Shown in pieces: positions 7,818 to 17,300 of a stretch of DNA of 43,934 nucleotides. The DNA is from Synergistaceae bacterium UBA6083 (lineage in GTDB: Bacteria > Synergistota > Synergistia > Synergistales > 79-D21): assembly GCA_002436015.1 (NCBI GenBank), contig DIXJ01000010.1:1-43934 (forward strand), in the 5' to 3' direction. Below the pieces are notes generated by a model. It saw only the letters and a program-made list of their open reading frames with translations, was not told where the DNA came from and searched no databases. Position 1 is the first letter of the stretch. The number at the start of each line of letters is the position of its first letter. A program made the translations under genes and the position numbers.

Positions 7818-8837
7818 ATGGAAAAGCTGAGGGACAGTTCGCAATATTACCACGTGGTCCTGGAGCGGATTCCGCCGCAGGCGAAACCGTCCTTCGAGGA
7901 CGAAGAAATGCAGAAGAGGGTCTGGGGCCGTCGCTGGGGCCTGTTCAACGATGTAGGCACCCTGAAAACGATCCTGATGCACCGCCCGGGAGACGAGCTC
8001 AACATCATAACGGCCGACAAGTACGACCCCTCGATCGATGCGCTGATCGACGATGATGAGCAGTGGTACTTCCGCTCCGACCAGGGGCCCGACCTGCCCG
8101 GCATGCAGGCGGAACACGATGCCCTGGTGAAGATCCTCACCGAAAACGGGGTGGAGGTCGTTTTCGTCGATGGCGGCCCGAGGGATCCGAACTCCATGTT
8201 CGTGAGGGACATGGGAATGGTGGTAAACGGCGGCATCATCATTTCCCGGATGGGTCCCGTCGGGAAGCCGTACGGGACGGGCCGGCGAGGGGAAGAGGCC
8301 TACATCACGAGGAAGATCGCCGAGATCGGGATGCCCATCCTGCACACCATACACGGCGAGGGCCTGATGGAAGGGGGCAGTTTCTGCCTCCTGGACGAGA
8401 AGCATGCGGCGATCGGGCTGAGCAAGCGAGGGAACCGTTGCGGGGCGGACCAGGTCCGGAAGGTCCTGGAGGTGCAGGGCATCGAGTTGACGGAAATTCC
8501 CCTAGTGGGATTCAGCATGCATATCGACGGGGCCATCGTGATGATCGACCACGATAAGGCCCTGGTCAACATAGAACGGCTTCCCTACTGGTTCATCGAT
8601 CGGCTGGAGGAGCTGGGGATCGAGGCGATCCACGCCGACTACCGGGACTCGAAGCTGGCGGTGAACTGCCTGGCCCTCGCTCCCGCAAAGATCGTGATGG
8701 ACGAATTGGCTCCCTGGACGGCGGAGAAGCTCCAGGCCCGGGGCATCGAAACGATCATGACGCCCTACCGGGAGTGCCGGAAACACGGGGGCGGAATCCA
8801 TTGCTCCACGCTTCCCCTGGTCCGGGAGAGAGACTGA
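7818..8837 (+). CDS. Guanidino-group hydrolase/amidinotransferase superfamily protein (arginine deiminase/DDAH-like)
   Basis: A 339-residue cytoplasmic enzyme of the pentein fold that acts on guanidino or amidino groups, such as arginine deiminase, dimethylarginine hydrolase and amidinotransferases. The catalytic set is visible: nucleophile Cys329 in GGGIHCSTLPL, His235 in GFSMHIDGA, acidic residues Asp131 (FVRDMG) and Glu185 (LMEGGSF), plus the DDAH-like stretch IGLSKRGNRCG. The start ATG at 7818 follows AAAGGAGG, 28 bases after the ATPase gene, so it belongs to the transporter operon. It probably processes the imported compound, releasing ammonia or citrulline-type products. Which substrate it uses cannot be told; it is shorter than typical fermentative arginine deiminases (about 400 residues). 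Confidence 0.8.
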   Translation: MEKLRDSSQYYHVVLERIPPQAKPSFEDEEMQKRVWGRRWGLFNDVGTLKTILMHRPGDELNIITADKYDPSIDALIDDDEQWYFRSDQGPDLPGMQAEHDALVKILTENGVEVVFVDGGPRDPNSMFVRDMGMVVNGGIIISRMGPVGKPYGTGRRGEEAYITRKIAEIGMPILHTIHGEGLMEGGSFCLLDEKHAAIGLSKRGNRCGADQVRKVLEVQGIELTEIPLVGFSMHIDGAIVMIDHDKALVNIERLPYWFIDRLEELGIEAIHADYRDSKLAVNCLALAPAKIVMDELAPWTAEKLQARGIETIMTPYRECRKHGGGIHCSTLPLVRERD

Positions 8838-8865
8838 TGTTGGAAGGAAAGGACGTGTATCGGCT

Positions 8866-9774
8866 ATGACGACACCCAGGAAACCTGCCGTCGCCATGAA
8901 ACCGGCCGACTGGAAAAAGAACCTCCCTCGGCCGGCCTGGAAGAACCTGGAGAGGATTTCCGCAGAGGACAGTTGGTTCTGCGTTTACGAGCTGGGCCAC
9001 CGGACCTACGCGATCTACGAGGACGGGCAGTACGAGGAATCGATTTCCTACCTTCTCCTCGGGGAAGACCGGGCAATCCTGGTCGACACGGGAAACGGCA
9101 TCGCGAACCTGCGGGCGCAGTGCAGGGAACTCACGTCCCTTCCCATCCTGCTCGTGAACACGCATTCCCATATCGACCACGTGGGATCCAACTACATGTT
9201 CGACGAGATCGCCGCCTTTGACGACCCCATGGGCCTGGCCCGGAGAACCGCCGCACTGGGTTACCACCACGAGAAGGCCAGGACCTACATCGAGGGGAGT
9301 GCGGTCTGGAAGCCTTTCCCGAAGGAGTTCGACCCCTCGGTTTTCTGCATCCCGCCCTACCGGGTCACCCGCTGGCTGCAGGACGGGGATCTGCTGGACC
9401 TGGGGGGAAGGCAGGTGGAGGTGCTTTACACGCCGGGGCATTCCCCGGACTCGATCTGCCTGCTTGATCGCGGCGCGAGGATGCTCTGGGTAGGAGACCT
9501 GTTCTACACCGGGTCGATCTATACCTGGCTCGCCGGCGGGGACATCGACCTTTTGGTCGGAAGCTTCGAACGCCTGATCGACCTCTTTCCGCACTACGAC
9601 CTGCTCATGCCTTCACACAACGAGGCTGCCATCGAAAAGGAAATACTCCTGGAAGCCCTGAAGGGAGCCCGGCAGGTCCGTGACAGGACGGGAGACTACC
9701 TCCTGCTGGAGGGTGGGAGGAGGAAGTACCAGTTCGATCGTTTCGCCTTCGTTACCGGCCCCGACGGCCGTTAG
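8866..9774 (+). CDS. Metallo-beta-lactamase-fold hydrolase
   Basis: A 302-residue MBL-superfamily protein with a dinuclear metal site. The first metal motif is HSHIDH at residues 100-105; further ligands are in TPGHSPDS, WVGDLFYTG and MPSHNE. There is no signal peptide, so it should be cytoplasmic. It is the last gene of the transporter operon, 28 bases after the guanidino enzyme, which suggests a hydrolytic step on the same substrate or its product. MBL-fold members include lactonases, thioesterases and phosphodiesterases, and the reaction here is unknown. Confidence 0.85.
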   Translation: MTTPRKPAVAMKPADWKKNLPRPAWKNLERISAEDSWFCVYELGHRTYAIYEDGQYEESISYLLLGEDRAILVDTGNGIANLRAQCRELTSLPILLVNTHSHIDHVGSNYMFDEIAAFDDPMGLARRTAALGYHHEKARTYIEGSAVWKPFPKEFDPSVFCIPPYRVTRWLQDGDLLDLGGRQVEVLYTPGHSPDSICLLDRGARMLWVGDLFYTGSIYTWLAGGDIDLLVGSFERLIDLFPHYDLLMPSHNEAAIEKEILLEALKGARQVRDRTGDYLLLEGGRRKYQFDRFAFVTGPDGR

Positions 9775-9802
9775 CCTGCCCTCGCCGCCACGCTTCTTTT
9801 CG

Positions 9803-9831
9803 TTGCGGGGCAGGCCGAGTTGCGCTATAAC
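9803..9831 (+). promoter_or_regulatory. Candidate promoter for the epimerase gene
   Basis: TTGCGG at 9803-9808, a 17-base spacer and TATAAC at 9826-9831. It lies in the 99-base gap after the transporter operon and would start transcription about 36 bases before the epimerase start codon. Confidence 0.45.
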
Positions 9832-9873
9832 CGAAAGGCAAGAATCGGGGCGGCACGGATTGGGGTGTCATAT

Positions 9874-10866
9874 ATGGAAGGGAAGGGACAGGAACGCACC
9901 TGGCTGGTGACGGGGGCGGCGGGTTTCATCGGGAGCCACCTGGTGGAGGGACTGCTCCTTGGCGGGCAGCTGGTTGTCGGTTTCGACAACTTCAGCACGG
10001 GTTCCCGGGAGAACCTGGAGGACGTGGCCAGGGTCGTGGGGCCCGAGCGCGGGGCCAACTTCAGGCTGGTGATCGGCGACATCCGGGACCGGAACGCCTG
10101 TTTCGAGGCCTGCAGGGGCGTCGACGCGGTGGTCCACCTGGCGGCGATGGCCTCGGTTCCTGCCTCCCTGGCCAACCCGGAGGCTTGCCACGCGGTGAAC
10201 GTGAACGGTTTTCTGAAGATCCTCTCCTGTGCCCGGGCGGCTGGCGTAAAACGGGTGGTTTACGCCTCGTCGAGCGCGGTCTACGGCGATGACGAGACCC
10301 TGCCCAAGGTGGAGTCCCGCATCGGCAAACCGCTTTCCCCGTATGCCCTGTCCAAGCGGATGGACGAGGAACTGGCCGACATGGCCTGGCGGCTTTACGG
10401 CCTGCCGTGCGTGGGAATGCGTTTCTTCAACGTGTACGGGACACGCCAAGATCCCAAGGGGCCCTACGCAGCGGTCATCCCGATCTGGGTGTCGGCCCTT
10501 GAAAGGCTCGAGCGTCCCGTGATCTATGGAGACGGGACGACGACCCGCGATTTCGTGTCGGTGACGGACGTCGTGCGGGCGATCCGGCTTGCGGCGGAGA
10601 CGGAAAATGCGGCCTGCTTCGGCGAGGCCTTCAACATCGCCGCGGGTGCTTCAACGAGCCTGGGGGAGCTTTTTGCCCTCCTGCGCGCCGAGGTTGCGAA
10701 AACCAGGCCCGAGGCGGCAGGGATAGAGCCGCGCTACGCTGATTTCCGCCCCGGCGACATCCGCCACTCCACGGCCGACATTTCCAGGGTCCGAAACCTC
10801 CTGGGCTTCGAGCCGCGTATCTCGCTGGAAGAAGGCCTGGGCATCCTGATTCGGAACAGTCACTAA
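9874..10866 (+). CDS. NAD-dependent UDP-sugar 4-epimerase (WbpP/Gne-like extended SDR)
   Basis: A 330-residue cytoplasmic short-chain dehydrogenase of the extended type. It has the NAD-binding TGAAGFIG at residues 13-20, the catalytic YxxxK at Tyr157-Lys161 (YALSK) after SSSAVYGD, the SVPASLANP stretch found in UDP-N-acetylglucosamine 4-epimerases, and the NVYGTRQDP and GDGTTTRDFVSVTDV motifs of sugar epimerases. Its likely product is UDP-GalNAc or a related sugar for cell-surface glycans. The start ATG at 9874 follows GGGGTG. It is a single-gene unit with its own promoter and a strong terminator. It sits beside the first autotransporter gene and could feed the glycosyltransferase at 21557, which is inference. 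Confidence 0.85.
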   Translation: MEGKGQERTWLVTGAAGFIGSHLVEGLLLGGQLVVGFDNFSTGSRENLEDVARVVGPERGANFRLVIGDIRDRNACFEACRGVDAVVHLAAMASVPASLANPEACHAVNVNGFLKILSCARAAGVKRVVYASSSAVYGDDETLPKVESRIGKPLSPYALSKRMDEELADMAWRLYGLPCVGMRFFNVYGTRQDPKGPYAAVIPIWVSALERLERPVIYGDGTTTRDFVSVTDVVRAIRLAAETENAACFGEAFNIAAGASTSLGELFALLRAEVAKTRPEAAGIEPRYADFRPGDIRHSTADISRVRNLLGFEPRISLEEGLGILIRNSH

Positions 10867-10893
10867 TTTATCGCGATCACATTCACAAGCCGC

Positions 10894-10931
10894 GGGGCGG
10901 GGTCTCCCCAAAAGGAGATCCCGCCCCTTTT
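10894..10931 (+). terminator. Intrinsic terminator after the epimerase gene
   Basis: A 14-bp GC-rich stem with one G-U pair (arms 10894-10907 and 10914-10927) followed by TTTT. It closes the epimerase transcript 28 bases after the stop codon. Confidence 0.85.
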
Positions 10932-10964
10932 GTATGCATACGGTCAGAATCTAGGTCTGACCCC
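10931..10964. repeat. Half copy of the GGGGTCAGACC palindromic element
   Basis: The sequence ending AATCTAGGTCTGACCCC matches one end of the palindromic elements at 30538-30660 and 37281-37382 (GTATGCATACGGTC here against GTACACATACGGTC at 37350). No opposite end is present here. It directly abuts a terminator hairpin, as the right end does in the copy at 30.6 kb. Confidence 0.65.
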
Positions 10965-11300
10965 ACGTCACTCACGTCACTATTTCATTTATGTTTCTTC
11001 CGGAGTATTTTCCTAAACGCAAGTGTAGACAACTGTAACAATGGAGGAGTAAGATCAACCAAGAAAATAAAGGGAAAGAGGGGATTTATATTATATTATT
11101 AGGTAAAAACGATTATTACTTGAAATAATGGTTTTTGGGTTTTTGTCCCGCCGTTAAGTTAATTGTTTTTTTTGCCAAAGCGCCACTAACAATAAAGAAA
11201 AAATTCATTTCAAGCAACGAGGCGTTACCGTTCTTTTCAAGTTTCTAATGTTCTGTGCACATTGTTAGATTGAAAGAAAGACAGGAAAAGGGGTGGAAGG
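10965..11300. other. AT-rich non-coding region upstream of the first autotransporter
   Basis: A markedly AT-rich stretch of about 330 bases with homopolymer runs and a small hairpin (ATTATT/AATAAT near 11111-11129). I found no convincing gene and no strong -35/-10 pair. It probably holds the autotransporter promoter and 5' leader. Its low GC against GC-rich surroundings could also reflect acquired DNA. Confidence 0.5.
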
Positions 11301-14300
11301 ATGGGTACCATGCGGAAATGGGCACTGCTCGGCTTTTTACTGTTTTTTGCCTTCGCGGGACCGGCGGCGGCGACGGACAACCCGTTTGGCACCACGCTCT
11401 ACAACACGACGCTGACGGGCGGCAACAGCACGAACTACGGGATCATCGACAACTGGTCGGACTTTAGGGACGGCATCGCGGGGGCGGGGTTCACCCTGGT
11501 CAACGCCTCAGGAGCTTCCATCTACACGAGCGGCTACAACGCATTCGGAATCTATGCCACTCCCTGGTACGCGATCGCGGTCAACGCGGGGCTGATCGAG
11601 ACCAGCGGGGATACGAGCTATGGCATCTACGGCTCTATGAACGCGACCCTGACAAACAGCGGCACGATCCGGACCTACGGGGAGTCGGCCTATGGCCTTT
11701 ACGGCTGGAACCAGTCCAACCTGACCAACACGGCCACCGGCACGATTTACACCTACGGGGCTTTTTCAAGCGGCATGCTTGCGGAGGTTTCCTCGCCGGC
11801 CGCCAACCAGGGCCTAATCCAGACGGAAGGCGACAACGCCCCCGGCATGGCAGCCTATGGCACCTCCTCCGCGACGAACAGCGGAACGATCCGGACGCTG
11901 GGCGACAATTCGGACGGCATTTACGTCGACAACAACTCCACAGCCAGCAACAGCAACCTGATCCGGACGGAGGGCAATTCTTCCAGCGGCATACACGCCG
12001 TCAACTCCGTTTCCGCGACGAACTCCGGGACGATACAGACAACGGGCCTGGGTTCCTACGGCATGGAAGCCTCCGGCACGTCGACGGTGACGAACTCGGG
12101 AACGATTTCCACGTCAAGTGCCGATGCCTACGGGATGTCCGTTTCGGGCGCCCTGACGGTGGCCAACTCCGGGACGATTTCCACGTCGGGATCGGATGCC
12201 TACGGCATGTGGGTCGGCGATTCCCTGACGGCGACGAATTCGGGAACGATCGTCACGACCGGCGACGGGGCGTACGGGATGTGGGCCTCGAACGTGACGA
12301 CCGTCGGGAATTCCGGGACGATCACCACAAGCGGCGACAACGCGGCGGGCATGGTCCTCTTCAACTCGACCTCGGGGACAAACACGGGGACGATCCGCAC
12401 CACCGGAAACGGCGCAGATGGGATGTTCGCCGCGATGGGCGCCACGGCGACGAACTCGCAGAACATCATCACCTCAGGAACGAGTTCCTACGGGATGGCC
12501 GCCTCCGGCGCGACCGCCGTCAACAACGGGACGATCACGACGACCGGCGCGGAGGGCCACGGGATGGTGTCCATTGCCGGCGGAACCGCGACAAACAACG
12601 GGACGATCTCGACGTCCGGCTTACAGGCGTTCGGCATGCTGGCCGAGTTCGGCTCCACGGCGACCAACGCTGCAACCGGAACCATTTCCACCTCCGGCGA
12701 CTACGCGGCGGGCATGGGCGCCGCGACCGCCTCGACCGCGACCAACGCGGGAACAATCTCCACGACGGGCTACGGAGCCCACGGCATGGATGCGGGCGGA
12801 ACGGACTCCCTGGCGGTGAACTCGGCAACGGGTTCGATCACGACGACGAACGAAGAGGCCCACGGGATGATGTCCATTTCCGGCGGGGCGATCCAAAACT
12901 CGGGCAGCATCGCCACGAGCGGGCTTTCCGCAGCCGGCATGGCGGCGGGCCTGGGTTCCTCCGCCACGAACACCGCCACGGGGACGATCTCGACTTCCGG
13001 GATCGATGCGGCCGGAATGGCGGGCTTCTCAGGCTCGAGCCTGACGAACGCCGGGAGCATTTCCACGACTGGCTTCGGCGCCCAGGGCATGAGCGCCGCG
13101 TCGGGTTCATCCGCCACGAACGCGGCCACGGGGACGATCACCACGACGAGCGAGGACGCGTACGGGATGTGGGCCACAACGGGTTCTTCCCTGTTGAACG
13201 AGGGGCACATCACGACGAGCGGCACCGAGGCGGCGGGCATGGCGGCCGGTTTCGATTCGACTGCGCTCAACGCACCGGGTGGCGTCATCGCCACCTCGGG
13301 TGACCTTGCCATCGGCATGGTGGCCGTGTCCAGCTCGGACGTGACGAACGAGGGCACGATCACGACGTCCGGCGCTGGCGCCATCGGCATGGGAGCCGGA
13401 GGCAGTTCTACGGCGACCAACGCCGCCGGGGGAGCGATCACGACGACCGGGACGGATGCATTCGGCATGGGCGCGATGATGGGTTCCACCGCCACGAACT
13501 ACGGCGACATCACGACCTACGGGGCGGGCGCGGACGGCATGGCCGCGGACCTGGGCTCGGCAGTCTTCAACGTCGGGGCCGATTCCATCGTCACCTACGG
13601 CGATGGGGCGCACGGCATGTCAGCCGTCGGAGCTTCCAGCGCCGACAACTCGGGCTCGATCACCACCCATGGCGCGAATTCCTTCGGCATGTTTGCCGAG
13701 AGCGCCGACTCCGTGGCGACGAACAGCGGGACGATCCTGACGACGGGCGTACATTCCGCCGGCATGGTCGCGAGCTCCGGGGCGGAGGCATCGAACTCGG
13801 GGTCGATCACGACGCAGGGCCAGAGTTCGAGCGGTATGGAAGCTTTCAATGGCGGTTCCGCGACGAACACTTCGACAGGGACGATCGTCACGAGCGGCCG
13901 TTTTGCCTACGGCATGTCCGCGGTGGATACCGGCTCGGTCGTGACCAACGAGGGTTCCATCGTCACCTCCGGGGACCAGGCGGTCGGGATGCTCGCGGGC
14001 GAAGGCGGCTCGGCGGCCAACTCCGGCACGATCGTGACGAGCGGTGATTCCGCTCACGGAATGGCCGGGGGACTGGACATTCTCCTGGAGAACAGCGGTT
14101 CGATCACGACCTCCGGCTACCGTGCCTTCGGCATGAGTGTCGGCAATTCTTCCGAGGCCAGCAACCTGGGCGCGGGGTCGATCCTGACGACGGGCGAGGG
14201 AGCCCACGGGATGGTGGCCGACTATAGCTCCACGGCGGAAAACTCCGGTTCAATCACGACCACCGGCGCGGGTGCCCACGGCATGCTTGCCGACAACGGG

Positions 14301-17300
14301 TCGATCGTGACCAATTCGGTTTCGGGGGATATCACGACGAGCGGGCTTGGTGCCCACGGCATGGTGGCCTCCGACGATTCGCTGTCCGTAAACTGGGGCA
14401 CGGTGTCGACCACAGGGGCCGGCAGCTTCGGCATGGTGGCGACGGCCAGTTCCGACGTGACGAACAACGGCCTGGTCACGACCTCGGGCACGGGTTCGTA
14501 CGGCATGTTTGCCGAGAACGGCTCCACCGCGCTCAACGCGGTTTCGGGGGACGTTTCGACGAGCGGCGCGGGGGCATGGGGCATGGTTGCGACCGGTGCC
14601 GGATCGAGCGTGGAAAACGGCGGCGCGATCGGGACGACCGGCGCGGGCTCGGTCGGCATGGCTGCGGCCTTTGGCGCGACGGCTGCGAACACCGCAACCG
14701 GGACCATCACCACTTCGGGTGACGGATCCCAGGGCATGGCCGCGGTTTCGGGTTCCACCGCGTCCAACTCCGGGACGATCACGACCAGCGGGGCCGGTTC
14801 GGATGGCATGGCTGCCGCCGAGGGCTCGTCCGTCACGAACATGGCCTCCGGGGACATCACGACTTCCGGCAGCGGATCCCACGGCATGGCCGCCCGCTGG
14901 AACTCCACGGCGACCAACACTGGCGACATCACGACAAGCGGCGCCGGTGCCTACGGCATGCTCGCGGACACGAACTCGGAAATCTTCAATGTTGGGGCAG
15001 ACTCCATCGTCACGACCGGCGCCGGCTCGCACGGCATGGTGGCGACGAACGTGTCGAGCGCCGACAATTCCGGGTCCATCACGACTTCGGGGACAGGTTC
15101 CTACGGCATGATGGTTTCGGGAACCTCGACGGGGACCAACACCGGTGACATCGTTACGAGCGGCACGGACGGGTGGGGCATGGTCGCCATCGGGACCGGC
15201 TCTTCCGTGGCCAGTTCGGGCACGATCACGACCACGGGTGCTTCCGGCTGGGGCATGGTGGCGACCGCAGGGGCCTCCGCAGAGAACAGCGGCGCGATCG
15301 TCACGAGCGGAGACGCTTCGCACGGCATGATAGCGATCAACGGGTCCACCGCGACCAACCTGGTTTCCGGCGACATCACGACGACCGGGGCCGGTTCCCA
15401 CGGCATGGTGGCTTCCAACAACGGGTCGGTGGCCACGAATTACGGGGATATCGTCACGAACGGGGCCGGCGCTTACGGGATGCTGGCGGAGAACGGTTCC
15501 GAAGCCTTCAACGTGGGGGCCGAGTCCATCGTTACCTGGGGTGCGGGTGCCCACGGCATGGTGGCCATCAACGTATCCAGCGCGGACAACTCGGGCTCGA
15601 TCACGACGAACGGGGACAACGCGTTCGGCATGATGGCCGTGACGAATTCTTTCGCGGATAACAGCGGCGTGATCGTGACGAACGGGATGGGCTCGCACGG
15701 CATGGTGGCGTCGGCCGATTCCGAGGCTGTGAACTCGGGTTCCATCACGACCAACAACTTCAACTCGAACGGCATGCTTGCCACGGATCTTTCCTCCGTG
15801 ACGAACTCCGGGGACATCACCACGAACAACGTGGGATCCTGGGGCATGTCGGCGGAAGACAATTCCACGGCGCTGAACACCGCGACTGGCACGATCACGG
15901 TGTACGGGAACTGGTCCCGGGGCGGCATGCAGGCCATGGACGAGTCGCTTGCCGAGAACTACGGGACGATCGAGATCCGGACCAACTCGCAGGGAGTCGG
16001 CATGGGGGCGACCACGGACTCCACCGCGGTCAACTACGGGAGCATCGAGACCTTCAACGGGTCATCCCACGGAATGGAAGCCTACTACGGCTCCACCGTC
16101 GACAACCGGGGCACGATCACGACCCACGGGGCCAACTCGTTCGGCGTGAGGGCCAGCAACAGTTCCACGGGCCTGAATTCCGGCTCCATCGCCACGGAAG
16201 GCGGCAGCGCCTACGGCATGTGGGCCGGGTTCGATTCCATCGTGACGAACACGGTTTCAGGGGACATCGTCACGACCGGCAGCAACGCCCACGGCATGGT
16301 GGCCACGAGTGTTTCCAGCGCGGACAACGAAGGCTCGATCACGACCTCCGGCTCGGGAGCCTCCGGCATGAAGGCAGACGGGGCGGGTTCCTACGCCGAA
16401 AACAGCGGCACGATCCTGACCGGGGGGCTGAGTTCCAACGGCATGACGGCCGTGAACGGGGCGACCGTCCTGAACGCCGTTTCCGGGGATATCCGGACCA
16501 CGGGAGAGTATGCCTACGGCATGCTGGCGGAGGGAACGGGCTCCCGTGCAACGAACGAGGGCTCGATCACGACGAGCGGCTCATCTGCGTACGGCATGGC
16601 TGCCGCGCTCGGGGCGACCGCCCTGAACGCGGTTTCCGGGGAGATCCTTGTCACGGGGGGCTACGCCTACGGCATGCTGGCGTACATGGAAGGCACCGAG
16701 GCGACGAACGAGGGAACGATCCGGACGGAAGGCGAAGGCTCCCACGGCATGGTGGCGAGTTCCGGGGCGAGCGTCCTGAATGCGGTTTCCGGGGATATCC
16801 TCACCACGGGTGCTTCCGCCTACGGGATGAGGGCCTACGTGGAAGGCTCCCAGGCGACAAACCAGGGAACCATTGAAACGACCGGCACGAGTGCCTACGG
16901 TATGGAAGCCGAGTCCAGCGCGGACATCGTCAACACCGGGTCGATCGTCACGGGCGGCCAGTTCGGCGAGGGCATGCATGCCTCCATGGGCTCCACCGCC
17001 ACGAACGAGGAGTCCGGGACGATCCTGACGAAGGGCATGTTCGCGACGGGGATGGCGGCGGCATACAACTCGGCCGCCACCAACAACGGGTCGATCGAGA
17101 CGACCGGCCCGGCGGCCACCGGAATGAGCGCCGTGTCATCCTCCTCCGCGGTCAACAACGGCTCGATCCTCACCAGCGGAGCGGGTTCCTACGGCATGAA
17201 CGCCTACGAGGGATCGACGGCGGAGAACACCGTTTCGGGCGACATCACCACCACGGGGGACTGGAGCTTCGGCATGGGAGCTTCCTCGGAGTCGGACGCC

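Noticed and set aside
12209..13303. Arg/His/Asp-rich 364-codon plus-strand frame inside the autotransporter gene
   Set aside because: Frame-shifted reading of the Gly-Met repeats, not a separate gene.
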